From Roseisalinus antarcticus (GTDB taxonomy: Bacteria > Pseudomonadota > Alphaproteobacteria > Rhodobacterales > Rhodobacteraceae): a DNA stretch of 64,000 nt. Location: positions 1 through 64,000 of the forward strand of contig NZ_FWFZ01000015.1 of the NCBI RefSeq assembly GCF_900172355.1. The letters are read 5' to 3'. This document shows, piece after piece, positions 8,095-16,246 of this stretch. A program made the translations under genes and the position numbers. Numbering within the stretch: the first letter of the stretch is position 1; the number at the start of each line of letters is the position of its first letter. The notes under the pieces were generated by a model. It was given only the letters and a program-made list of their open reading frames with translations. It was not told the DNA's origin and did no database searches.

Positions 8095-9411
8095 TCATGA
8101 TCCGTCGCCGCGGGCGCCGCCGCACCAATCGCGGGCGACGCGGGCGGTGACGGCGACCATCTTGTGAAAGTCGTCGAGGTCGACCCATTCGTCATGGCAG
8201 TCGTTCTGGCTGAGATCGCCCCCCAGACAGCCGAGCCCGACGCAGGCAATCCCCGCCTCGATCATCGGGTTGCGAATGTCGCTGGAGGTGTGCATCGGGT
8301 TCACGTGGGGCGCGTCGCCGGTGACCGCCCGGACCGCCGCATGGGTCGTCAGGTAAAGCGGATGGTCCTGCGGCACCTCGGCACCGGTCACGCCAGAGCG
8401 CCAGGTGACGACGGGCCGGTGGGTGGACAGGAACGGATCGGCATCCGCTGCGGCGGCCACGGCGGCCTCGACCTCGGCGCGGACCTCGTCCATGGTCTCG
8501 CCCGGCGGAAAGGACAGCGCGCAGCCCATCTCGCAGGTCTCCACCAGCTTGGAGAACCGCCGCATCTCTCCGCATTTCATGTTCGAGACATGCAGGTTCG
8601 TCGCCCGGCCCACGACCGCCTCGATCAGCGGGTGGCGGATCCGCGCGGCCCGCGCCTCGGCCAGAGCCATCAGCGCGTCGCGGATCACCAACGCTTTGTC
8701 GAGCGGATTGACCCCGAGATGCGAGAACGCCGTATGCCCCGGCTCTGTCGTGTCCGGCAGGCGGCCCGTCACGGTGATGGCGAATTCCAGCTGGCCGGAG
8801 GCGACGGCCTTGATCTCGCGCATGCCCACGCCGCTTTCGGCCGGGTGGAGATAGAGCGAGGCATCGGCCTGCAACCCCTGATGCAGCAGCGCGGCCACCC
8901 CGCGGGCGTAGCGCTTGCTGGGCGTCGAAGCAAAGACCGCGCGACCCATCGGCACCGGCGACCGGGCCAGCGCCTCGAGTGCCAGCACGGCGGCGGCGCA
9001 GCCCGCGAGGTCGTCGGCGATGCCCCAGCCGTAAAGCCGGCCGTTCTCGACCTCGCCGCCGAAGGGGTCGTGGGTCCAACGCTCGGTGCCCGCGACCGGC
9101 TCGCCGTCGGGATGGGCGAACATCAGCAGGCTCGGCAGGTCAGGATCGCCCGGCAATTCGCCGATGATCGCGCGGCGCTGTCCGGTGCTGCCCGCCTCCT
9201 GCGAGGCAAACTCGCCGCGCACCGGCACCGTCGCCGGCTCGTAATCCACCGCGCGGACACTGCATCCGCTGTCCGTCAGCCGCGTGGAGATCAGCGCCTG
9301 CACGGCCGCCTCGCCCTCGCGTTGCGCCGCGACAAGGTCGCGCAAGAGCGCGGTGGCACGTGCCGCGTCGGTTGACTTTTCGAGCGTCTCGGTCAAATTC
9401 TGCCCCATCAA
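8095..9411 (-). CDS. M20-family hydrolase lacking the usual catalytic Glu
   Basis: The 438-aa protein has the M20/ArgE-DapE fold. AHPDGEP gives H100 and D102, GWGIADD gives the bridging D133, and MHTSSDIRNP supplies the C-terminal metal His. Where the family has its Glu-Glu pair (general base and ligand), this protein has STPSKR (residues 162-167), so the canonical base is absent. It may be a divergent amidohydrolase with another base, or a non-hydrolytic relative. It is the first gene of the minus-strand operon, 192 bp from the divergent GntR gene, and a TGTATACA palindrome lies just upstream of its start. Confidence 0.75.
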   Translation of the reverse strand: MMGQNLTETLEKSTDAARATALLRDLVAAQREGEAAVQALISTRLTDSGCSVRAVDYEPATVPVRGEFASQEAGSTGQRRAIIGELPGDPDLPSLLMFAHPDGEPVAGTERWTHDPFGGEVENGRLYGWGIADDLAGCAAAVLALEALARSPVPMGRAVFASTPSKRYARGVAALLHQGLQADASLYLHPAESGVGMREIKAVASGQLEFAITVTGRLPDTTEPGHTAFSHLGVNPLDKALVIRDALMALAEARAARIRHPLIEAVVGRATNLHVSNMKCGEMRRFSKLVETCEMGCALSFPPGETMDEVRAEVEAAVAAAADADPFLSTHRPVVTWRSGVTGAEVPQDHPLYLTTHAAVRAVTGDAPHVNPMHTSSDIRNPMIEAGIACVGLGCLGGDLSQNDCHDEWVDLDDFHKMVAVTARVARDWCGGARGDGS

Positions 9412-9424
9412 GGTGGATACTACG

Positions 9425-9432
9425 TGTATACA
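9425..9432. promoter_or_regulatory. candidate GntR/FCD operator (TGTATACA)
   Basis: A perfect 8-bp palindrome TGTATACA lies 14 bp upstream of the M20 gene, in the region shared with the divergent GntR gene. It fits the GT-(N)-AC core typical of GntR-family operators. Binding by the adjacent regulator is inferred. Confidence 0.45.
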
Positions 9433-9603
9433 ATTCGTCTCACGGAATACGTTTGGACCGCAAGAGGGATTTGCTTAGCTTACCTTGTGAAATCCGTTTG
9501 CGGTGACTAATCATTCCGCGTTGATCGGGTTTTAGGCAGTAATGAGTCTGATGGCCGGGGGCGCGCGGCGATCGTCACGCCAGCGGCCCGCAGACGATAC
9601 AAC

Positions 9604-10290
9604 ATGAAGGGGGCAGTTTTGGATCAGGCCTCACCGCTTATAGACCGACGGACCTGGACGCGTCGGGACGGCCCCCTCTGGCAGATCGCCTATGACACGC
9701 TGCTCCGGATGATCCAGCGCCGGGAGCTTCCCGCCCACGTGCCCGTCGTCGAGAACCAGCTTGCCCAGCAACTGGGGATCTCGCGCACGCCGCTGCGGCA
9801 GGCTCTGCTGCGGCTCGAGATCGAGGGGCGGCTGCAGAAGACCGTCAACCACTCCTATGTGGTGCGCCGGGTCGAGCTGAAGGAATACCTGCAAAGCCTG
9901 CGCGTCCGCCAGTTCCTGGAACCCGAGGCCGCCGCGCTGAGCGCGGGCCGCATCCCGGCCGACCACCTTGCCGCGGCCCATGCGAACCTGCTCGCCGTCA
10001 AGGAGACCGAGCCCTACAGCATGCCGCTGCATTGGAAATCGGACGACGAGGTCCACGACCTCTTCATCGAAAATTGCGGCAACGACACCATGGCGGACAT
10101 CCTGCGCTCCCTGCGGGTCACGACCAACCTCTTCGAGATCGAGCGGCTGTCCGAACGGCTGATCCCGGATTCGCAGCAGCACGAGCGGATCCTCGAGACC
10201 CTCGAACAGGCCGATGCCGGCGCGGCCCGCGAGGCGGTGGCCGACCACATCCAGTCGCTGTTCGAATTCGCGGTGCGCACGGTCGCCTGA
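9604..10290 (+). CDS. GntR-family regulator with FCD ligand domain
   Basis: The 228-aa protein has an N-terminal winged helix (residues about 20-85, with the recognition region QQLGISRTPLRQALLRLE) and a helical FCD domain to the end, the layout of FadR/VanR-type regulators of acid catabolism. It is divergent from the region 1 operon and is its likely local regulator. Start choice: ATG at 9604 has a weak ribosome site, whereas an in-frame TTG at 9619 lies 5 nt after AAGGGGG (9607-9613) and may be the true start, shortening the protein by five residues. Confidence 0.85.
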   Translation: MKGAVLDQASPLIDRRTWTRRDGPLWQIAYDTLLRMIQRRELPAHVPVVENQLAQQLGISRTPLRQALLRLEIEGRLQKTVNHSYVVRRVELKEYLQSLRVRQFLEPEAAALSAGRIPADHLAAAHANLLAVKETEPYSMPLHWKSDDEVHDLFIENCGNDTMADILRSLRVTTNLFEIERLSERLIPDSQQHERILETLEQADAGAAREAVADHIQSLFEFAVRTVA

Positions 10291-10379
10291 CCGCCGCCGC
10301 CGGGCGCCGGGCGCCGGCGAGCCGTCCCGATCGCGCGGCGGGGCACAGGGCCGCCGGCCGTGCCTGAAATTTGTGCGCG

Positions 10380-10407
10380 TTGACACCCACCCTCCAGCGC
10401 CTAAGGT
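10380..10407 (+). promoter_or_regulatory. candidate sigma-70 promoter for the type III PKS operon
   Basis: A perfect -35 TTGACA (10380-10385) is followed after 16 bp by TAAGGT (10402-10407). The polyketide synthase start codon is 33 bp downstream of the -10 element. No operator-like repeat was seen next to it. Confidence 0.45.
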
Positions 10408-10439
10408 CGGTCGGCGCTCCCAAGGCGCGGGAGGTGACC

Positions 10440-11504
10440 ATGGACGTTTTTCTCAACGCTGTCGCGACGGCCGTGCCGCCCAATGACGTGCACGGCGCCT
10501 TCCTCCAGATCGCGCCCCAGTTCCTGAAGGATCCCCGGGAACGCGCGGTGTTCTCACGGATGGCGACCCGCTCGGGGATCGAGCATCGCTATTCCTCGCT
10601 CGAACCCTCCGCCGAAGCCGACCGTCACGACGTGGTGGGGTTCTACAAGACCGGGAATTTTCCCTCGACCGGCGCCCGCATGGCCCGCTTCAAGGCCGAC
10701 GCCATCGTGCTGCTCGACAAGGTCCTCGCGGAGCTGGCAAAGCGCGAGGGCGCCGACTGGGCCGATGGGATAACCCATGTGGTCCTGGCGACCTGCACCG
10801 GCTTTGCCGCGCCCTGGATCGACGCGCACCTGGTCAGGGCCCACGGGCTGGCCCCGACCGTGCAGCGCCTGCTGATCGGCTTCATGGGCTGCAATGCCGC
10901 GCTCAACGCGTTCGGCACCGCCGGCAACATCGTCACCGCCAACCCCGAGGCGCGGGTCCTGGTGCTCAACATCGAGCTCTGCACCCTGCATTTCCAGGAG
11001 GGCACCCCCCTGGCCACGGCCCTGACCTTCATGCTGTTCGCCGACGGCGCGGCCGCCAGCATCGTCAGCGCAGACCCCCACGGCCTGCAATTCGAGCGTT
11101 TCGCCTCGCGCATCGCGCCCGACAGCGAAGAGGCGATCAGCTGGCATATCGGCGACAGCGGCTTCGACATGGTGCTGTCGGGCGAGGTGCCGCGGATCGT
11201 GGGCGACGTCTCTCCCGCCCATGTCCGGGCGCTGGTGGACGACCCCGACGAGGTCGCGCTCTGGGCGATCCACCCGGGCGGGCGCACCATCCTCGACGCG
11301 GTCGAGCGCCATTGCGACCTGCCGCCCGAGGCGCTGGCGGTGTCGCGCGGCGTGCTTCGGGATTTCGGCAACATGTCCTCGGCCACGATCCCCTTCGTGC
11401 TGAACCGCATGCTGGAGGAGCCGAGCCAGGGCCGGCTCGGGGTGTCGCTGGGCTTCGGCCCCGGCGTCAGCGTGGAGGGCATGGCGTTCCGGGAGGTCCC
11501 GTGA
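10440..11504 (+). CDS. type III polyketide synthase
   Basis: The 354-aa chalcone-synthase-superfamily enzyme carries the full catalytic triad: C151 in FMGCNAALN, H278 in AIHPGG and N311 in FGNMSSAT. Such homodimers extend an acyl-CoA starter with malonyl-CoA and cyclise the chain, often to resorcinols or pyrones. Starter and product cannot be read from sequence. The start at 10440 follows GGGAGGTG at good spacing; the upstream frame extension lacks such a site. The stop overlaps the methyltransferase start by 4 bp (GTGA). FGNMSSAT separates it from FabH, and the length fits the type III PKS family. Confidence 0.9.
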   Translation: MDVFLNAVATAVPPNDVHGAFLQIAPQFLKDPRERAVFSRMATRSGIEHRYSSLEPSAEADRHDVVGFYKTGNFPSTGARMARFKADAIVLLDKVLAELAKREGADWADGITHVVLATCTGFAAPWIDAHLVRAHGLAPTVQRLLIGFMGCNAALNAFGTAGNIVTANPEARVLVLNIELCTLHFQEGTPLATALTFMLFADGAAASIVSADPHGLQFERFASRIAPDSEEAISWHIGDSGFDMVLSGEVPRIVGDVSPAHVRALVDDPDEVALWAIHPGGRTILDAVERHCDLPPEALAVSRGVLRDFGNMSSATIPFVLNRMLEEPSQGRLGVSLGFGPGVSVEGMAFREVP

Positions 11505-12256
11505 CCGGGCTGTCCCCACCCGGCCCGTCCGTGCCCACGCTCTCGCTGCCCGGACGGATCCAGGCAGACGAGCTGATGGACATCGAAGAGGTCACCGACG
11601 CCGACCTCGCGCGCTGCCTGCGCGACCTGGAGCGGGTGAACCGCGCGAGCCTCGGCTACCGGCCGACCCTGCGCTGGCTCGATCGCGCGGCGCGGGGGCG
11701 GACGCATCTGACGATCCTCGACGTGGGCTTCGGCGGCGGCGACATGCTGCGCCAGGTCGCCCGCTGGGCTCGCCGGCGGCGCAAGACCGTCACCCTGATC
11801 GGGCTCGACATCAACCCTGCCGCGGCGCGGGTGGCCGCCGCCGCGACGGACACGGGACTCGGCATCGCCTTCGAGACCGCCGACCTCTTCGACTGGCCCG
11901 CCGACCGGCCCGTCGACATCATCCTGAATGCGCTTTTCGCCCATCACCTTGCCGACGCGGACCTGCCGCGCTTCCTGCACTGGATGGAGGAACGGGCCCG
12001 CGTCGGCTGGTTCGTGAACGATCTGCACCGTCACTGGATCCCCGAATGGGGCCTGCGGATCCTGTTCGCGATCCTGCCGGTGCATCGTTTTGTCCGCCAT
12101 GACGGGCCGGTGTCGGTCCGCCGCGCCTTTTCCGCCGCCGATCTGAGGGCCGTCGTCGCCGCCGCGGGTCTGGAACCGGGGGCGGTGACGCTCCGCTGGT
12201 GGTTTCCGTTCCGCTGGGGCCTGGGGCGGCTGAAACCCGCACCCCCCCGGCCATGA
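11501..12256 (+). CDS. SAM-dependent methyltransferase of the PKS locus
   Basis: The 251-aa class I methyltransferase has motif I ILDVGFGGGD (residues 72-81) and a following acidic strand LIGLDIN. A GTG start at 11501 is set by the GTGA overlap with the PKS stop and the GGGAGGT site just before it. Position between a type III PKS and an FAD oxidoreductase suggests C- or O-methylation of the polyketide. The short hydrophobic stretch near the C-terminus (RILFAILPVHRF) could help contact a lipid-like substrate. The substrate itself is unknown. Confidence 0.85.
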   Translation: MTGLSPPGPSVPTLSLPGRIQADELMDIEEVTDADLARCLRDLERVNRASLGYRPTLRWLDRAARGRTHLTILDVGFGGGDMLRQVARWARRRRKTVTLIGLDINPAAARVAAAATDTGLGIAFETADLFDWPADRPVDIILNALFAHHLADADLPRFLHWMEERARVGWFVNDLHRHWIPEWGLRILFAILPVHRFVRHDGPVSVRRAFSAADLRAVVAAAGLEPGAVTLRWWFPFRWGLGRLKPAPPRP

Positions 12257-13356
12257 CCGATGCAATCGTCGTGGGCGGCGGGCTGTCGGGCGCCACGGCC
12301 GCGGCGCATCTGGCCCGGGCGGGCCGGTCCGTCTGCCTGCTGGAGCGGGAGGCCGCCCCCGCTCACAAGGTCTGCGGAGAGTTCCTGACCGCCGAGGCCA
12401 TGTCAGAGCTGGCGCGGCTCGACATCGACCTGCCAGCCCTGGGCGCGGTGGCGATCACCGACGTGCGCCTCTTCGCCGGGGGCCGGTCCGCCGCGGCCGC
12501 CCTGCCCTTTGCCGCGGCGGGCCTCTCGCGCCACGCGCTCGACCCCGCGGTTCGCGCCGCGGCCGGGGCCGCGGGGGCGGACGTCCGACTTGGGGCGCGG
12601 GCCGTGGCCATCGACCGGACGGGGGTGACGCTGTCCGATGGCCTCCGGCTCTCGGCCCGGCGCATCCTGGTCGCCACCGGCAAGCACAGGGTCCGGGGCC
12701 TGCCGCGCCGCACGCCGCCGAGGCCCCACGACGCCAAGGTCGGGTTCAAGCAGCACCTGCGCCTGTCGCCCGCCGCGCAATCCATCGTGGCGGGGACGGT
12801 CGAGCTGCATCTCTTCAAGGGCGGCTATGCCGGGCTGATGCCGGTAGAGGGCGGGCGCTGCAACCTCAGCCTGGTGGTGACGCCGGGGGCCTGGGCGGCG
12901 GCTGGCCGGCGGTTCGAGCCGTTGCTTGCCGGGATCTGCGCCGAGGCGCCCGGTCTTGGCGACCGGCTCGCGGGGTCCGAGGCCATCTTTCCCCGTCCGC
13001 TCGCGGTGAGCGACGTGCCCTATGGCTACCGCGCCTGGGCCGACCCGCTGGCGCGGGACGACGGGCTATGGTGGGTGGGGGACCAGGCTGCGGTGACACC
13101 CTCGCTGACCGGCGCCGGGATGGCGCTCGCCTTGCGCGGGGGGCGCCTCTTGGCCGAACGGCTCGCCGACGAAAGGGCCACGCCGGGCGATGCGACCGCG
13201 ATGCTGCGGCGGCAGTTCCGGCGGCAGATGGCCTGGGCGCGTCTGTTCGAGGGCCTGCTGGAAAGCAGCCCCTCGGCGCGGGGGCTCGTGATGCTGGCGG
13301 ACAGGTTTCCGGGGCTACTGACCGCGGCAAGCCGCCTGACCCGCCTGCCCGCCTGA
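12253..13356 (+). CDS. FAD-dependent oxidoreductase (geranylgeranyl-reductase-like)
   Basis: The 367-aa flavoprotein begins with the Rossmann motif IVVGGGLSGATAAAHLARAG (residues 5-24) and carries the second FAD motif GDQAAVTPSLTGAGMALA, as in the geranylgeranyl reductase/PHBH superfamily. It probably oxidises or hydroxylates the methylated polyketide, or reduces a double bond. The start at 12253 overlaps the methyltransferase stop (ATGA), so a longer upstream reading is rejected. It is the last gene of the plus-strand operon and ends 52 bp from the convergent MMPL gene. Confidence 0.85.
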   Translation: MTDAIVVGGGLSGATAAAHLARAGRSVCLLEREAAPAHKVCGEFLTAEAMSELARLDIDLPALGAVAITDVRLFAGGRSAAAALPFAAAGLSRHALDPAVRAAAGAAGADVRLGARAVAIDRTGVTLSDGLRLSARRILVATGKHRVRGLPRRTPPRPHDAKVGFKQHLRLSPAAQSIVAGTVELHLFKGGYAGLMPVEGGRCNLSLVVTPGAWAAAGRRFEPLLAGICAEAPGLGDRLAGSEAIFPRPLAVSDVPYGYRAWADPLARDDGLWWVGDQAAVTPSLTGAGMALALRGGRLLAERLADERATPGDATAMLRRQFRRQMAWARLFEGLLESSPSARGLVMLADRFPGLLTAASRLTRLPA

Positions 13357-13408
13357 TCCGCCTGCCCGCCTGACCCGGCCAGCGCCTGATCGGCCACCGG
13401 CCTGCGCG

Positions 13409-15565
13409 TCATTGCAGCCTGACGCCCCGCGCCCCCCAGATCAGCAGGCTGGGGAACAGGAACAGGTCCGTGACCAGCGCGATCACCAGAACCGCCGCCG
13501 TCAGCTGGCCGAAGATCGACACCGTCGGCAAGGTGCTGAAGATCGTTGTCCCAAAGCCGGCGAACAGCACCAGGCTGGTCCCGACGATTGGCGCCACCGA
13601 GGTCTCGAGCGCCGCCGTCATGCTGGATCTGTCCAGCGGGCGGCCCCCGCGGCAGGCCAGTCGAAGGCGGTTCAGAAGGTGGACGGTATCGTCCACGGCG
13701 ATTCCGAAAGCGATGGTGAAGGCCATGGCGCCGACGATCGTCAGCGGCCGGTCGGTCAGCATCAGCCATGCCTCCACCCCGAGGATCGGCAACAGGTTGG
13801 GCACCAGCGCCAGCACCGCGACCCGGAGCGAGCCCAGCAGCCAGCCCCCCAGAAGCGGCAACAGCGCGATCGCGATGTAGAACGACAGCCGCAGGTCCCG
13901 GACGACCTGCGGAAGCTCGGTGCTGGCCATCAGCGAATAGCCGGCGATGCGGGCCTCGGGCAGCCCCTCGGCCGTCAGCGCGGTGCGGGTGTCCTCGGCG
14001 GCGGCGAGGATCTCCGCGCCGCTTCGGCCCAGTGGCCCGGCAAGCGGCAGGGCGAAATCGGCGCCGTTGGCGGCCTCGAACCGGCGCAGGAGGGGCTGAC
14101 CGCCGGCGGGGCCGGCCCCGTCCGGCACGATCAGCCCCCCGTCGTCATAAAGCGCCCGGCTCGCCCGGGTCAGCATCGCGCTGTCGGCCGCCGAAACACC
14201 TGGCTCGGTGTCCGCCGCGGGCAGCAGCACATAGGCGAGGTCGCTGCCCGGCAGCGCGCCCGCCATATCCGCGATGGTCCGGTGCAGGGCGCTGTCGCGG
14301 GGAAGGTGATCGGCCAGGCGCGAGCCGATGACCGTCCGCGACTGGGCGACCAGCAGCAGCGCCAGCAGGCCGAGGGCCAGCACCGACACCAGCCGCGGCG
14401 CCCGAAGAACGCGGGTCGCGGCGGCGGTGACCTGCGCAAACATCAGCGCAGGCGCCGCGGTCAAGGCGCCCCGGCCCAGCATCGCCAGCGTCAGCGCCGG
14501 CAGGACCAGGTAGACCGCAAGCACCGTCATCCCGACGCCCAGCGCCCCGGCATAGGCGACATTGGCCAAAGTCGGAGAGCCCACCGCCCGCAGGCACAGG
14601 AATGCCAGCGCCGTGGTGAGCGCGGCCAGGATCACCGCCGGCATGGTCTCGTGCAGGCCCCGGGCCAGGGCGGTGGCCACCGGCACGCCCGCATGGCGCT
14701 GCACCGCGTGGTGGACATGCACGCAGCCCGCCACCCCCAGCACGAGAACGATGGGCGGCACGATCGCCATCAGCGGGTCGAGCGGCAGCCCCAGCAGCGC
14801 CATCAGCCCGAAGGTCCAGGCCAGCGCCGCGATGCTCGGCACCGTGCACAGGACCGCCGCCCGCCAGGACCGGAAAATCAGCAAGGCGACAATCGCGCAA
14901 AGCAGCGTCGAGGCCGGAGTGATCATCGCCTGGTCGCGCACCAGCCCGGCCCCGATCTCGCGCTGCATGGCGGCGATCCCGACCGGCCGGATCCGCAGCC
15001 CCGCATCGGCCAGCGCCAGCTCGGCGGCCAGCGCCTCGTGCCGCGCCCCGGGCGGCATGGACAGATCCGGCAGGACCGTCAGCAACACGGCGCGGCGATC
15101 CTCGGACACGAGGTATGGGCCCAGCGGCGAGGCGGTGCGCAGCGCCGACAGCCTCTCGTCCGGCGGCAAGGCCCCGATGTCCGGCCGCGACAGGAAACCG
15201 GGGGCAGCACCGTCGGGATCGGGCACGGCAAACGGGCTCAGCACCCCGCGCACCCCGTCGGTCAGCTGCAGTCCGACGACCAGATCCTCGAGCGCGGCGA
15301 AGCTATCCGCCGTGCCGAAATCCGCCGCCTCGACCAGAAACCCCTCGTCCTGCGACGGGCTGCCGAAACGCGCCTCAAGCTGTTCATAGGCGGCAAAGGC
15401 CGGGCTGGTGCCGCGGATCGCGCGGGCGATGTCGCCGGTCACCTGCAACCGCGTCACAGCGATCACCACACAAAGCGCCGTCAGGGCGGCGAGGACCGCT
15501 GTGACCCGCGCCGGCCGATGCAGGACATGGTCCAGAATTGCAGGCCCCTCCGCTGATCCGACCAT
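13409..15565 (-). CDS. MMPL/RND-family exporter
   Basis: The 718-aa membrane protein has two repeats of the MMPL layout: a first transmembrane helix (ALTALCVVIAVTRL), a large periplasmic loop, a block of helices (LLCAIVALLIF, PIVLVLGVAGCVHVHHAV), then the same again (IAIALLPLLGGWLL, MAFTIAFGIAVDDTVHLLNR). The conserved GIAVDDTVH segment is typical. Members move lipids or hydrophobic natural products and are driven by protons. It converges on the PKS operon with 52 bp between stops, so export of the PKS product is an attractive but unproven role. Confidence 0.85.
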   Translation of the reverse strand: MVGSAEGPAILDHVLHRPARVTAVLAALTALCVVIAVTRLQVTGDIARAIRGTSPAFAAYEQLEARFGSPSQDEGFLVEAADFGTADSFAALEDLVVGLQLTDGVRGVLSPFAVPDPDGAAPGFLSRPDIGALPPDERLSALRTASPLGPYLVSEDRRAVLLTVLPDLSMPPGARHEALAAELALADAGLRIRPVGIAAMQREIGAGLVRDQAMITPASTLLCAIVALLIFRSWRAAVLCTVPSIAALAWTFGLMALLGLPLDPLMAIVPPIVLVLGVAGCVHVHHAVQRHAGVPVATALARGLHETMPAVILAALTTALAFLCLRAVGSPTLANVAYAGALGVGMTVLAVYLVLPALTLAMLGRGALTAAPALMFAQVTAAATRVLRAPRLVSVLALGLLALLLVAQSRTVIGSRLADHLPRDSALHRTIADMAGALPGSDLAYVLLPAADTEPGVSAADSAMLTRASRALYDDGGLIVPDGAGPAGGQPLLRRFEAANGADFALPLAGPLGRSGAEILAAAEDTRTALTAEGLPEARIAGYSLMASTELPQVVRDLRLSFYIAIALLPLLGGWLLGSLRVAVLALVPNLLPILGVEAWLMLTDRPLTIVGAMAFTIAFGIAVDDTVHLLNRLRLACRGGRPLDRSSMTAALETSVAPIVGTSLVLFAGFGTTIFSTLPTVSIFGQLTAAVLVIALVTDLFLFPSLLIWGARGVRLQ

Positions 15566-15851
15566 CGAGCGTTAGAGCATCGTTTTCGCGCTGTCTATCG
15601 CCATGGCAGGGGCCCAAAGGCCGGCATGGGCCTGCGGAGCTGCGGTCGGCGCCCCCGTCGCCGAGGCCGAAGATGGGTCGGACAAGCGGCGATCCGGGCG
15701 ACAGCGGCCGCGAAATCGCGTGGACCGGGGCGCCGCGCGGCCCCGCCAGGCGCGGAGGATCACACTGTCGGATCGCGGCCCCGGGCGCCCGTGCAAGGCG
15801 CAGAGCGGGGCAATTGGGGCGCAAGGGACGGCCCCCCTGCGCCCCGCGTCC

Positions 15852-16139
15852 TCACTTGAAGCGGGACATCGCGTCGCGGAACGAGGACTGGATCTCGGTC
15901 CAGGATTTGTCGAACCCGGCCTGCAGGTCGTCCCAGGCCTGATCCCCAGCCTTCTGCATCTTGCGCAGCTGATCCTCGGCCTCGTCGCGCTGCTTGCGCA
16001 TCTCTTCCAGATGCTGCTGATACTTGATCTTGGTGTCGGCCTCGGCCTCCTTCATGCGGGCCTGAAACTTGTCAATCTCCGCATTCCATTGGTCGATCTG
16101 GGCCTTTGTCTTCTCGACATATTCCTGACGATCAGCCAC
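15852..16139 (-). CDS. small coiled-coil protein
   Basis: The 95-aa soluble protein is almost entirely predicted helix with heptad-like spacing and many charged residues (QIDQWNAEIDKFQARMKEAE, then EEMRKQRDEAEDQLRKM). It resembles the sll1863-type stress-associated small coiled-coil proteins found across proteobacteria; no catalytic motif is visible. Codon use and composition fit the neighbours. It is flanked by 286 bp upstream of the MMPL gene and by the glucosidase operon on the same strand. The function is unknown. Confidence 0.75.
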   Translation of the reverse strand: MADRQEYVEKTKAQIDQWNAEIDKFQARMKEAEADTKIKYQQHLEEMRKQRDEAEDQLRKMQKAGDQAWDDLQAGFDKSWTEIQSSFRDAMSRFK

Positions 16140-16246
16140 GGCATCTCCTCCCGTAAAGTTGCAGTTTGCGGGACGACACTAGCACAATCCAACCGCGAGC
16201 GATGCCCCCTTCCGGACAGATCGGGGCGCGACCGGCCGGGCTGCGG

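Noticed and set aside
10440-11504. FabH-type ketosynthase instead of type III PKS
   Set aside because: The FGNMSSAT motif, spacing of Cys, His and Asn, and the linked methyltransferase and oxidoreductase favour a type III PKS.
13340-13376. Short direct repeat (CGCCTGCCCGCCTGA-like) at the end of the flavoenzyme gene
   Set aside because: Two imperfect copies only, in a GC-rich end of a gene; no evidence of a functional site.
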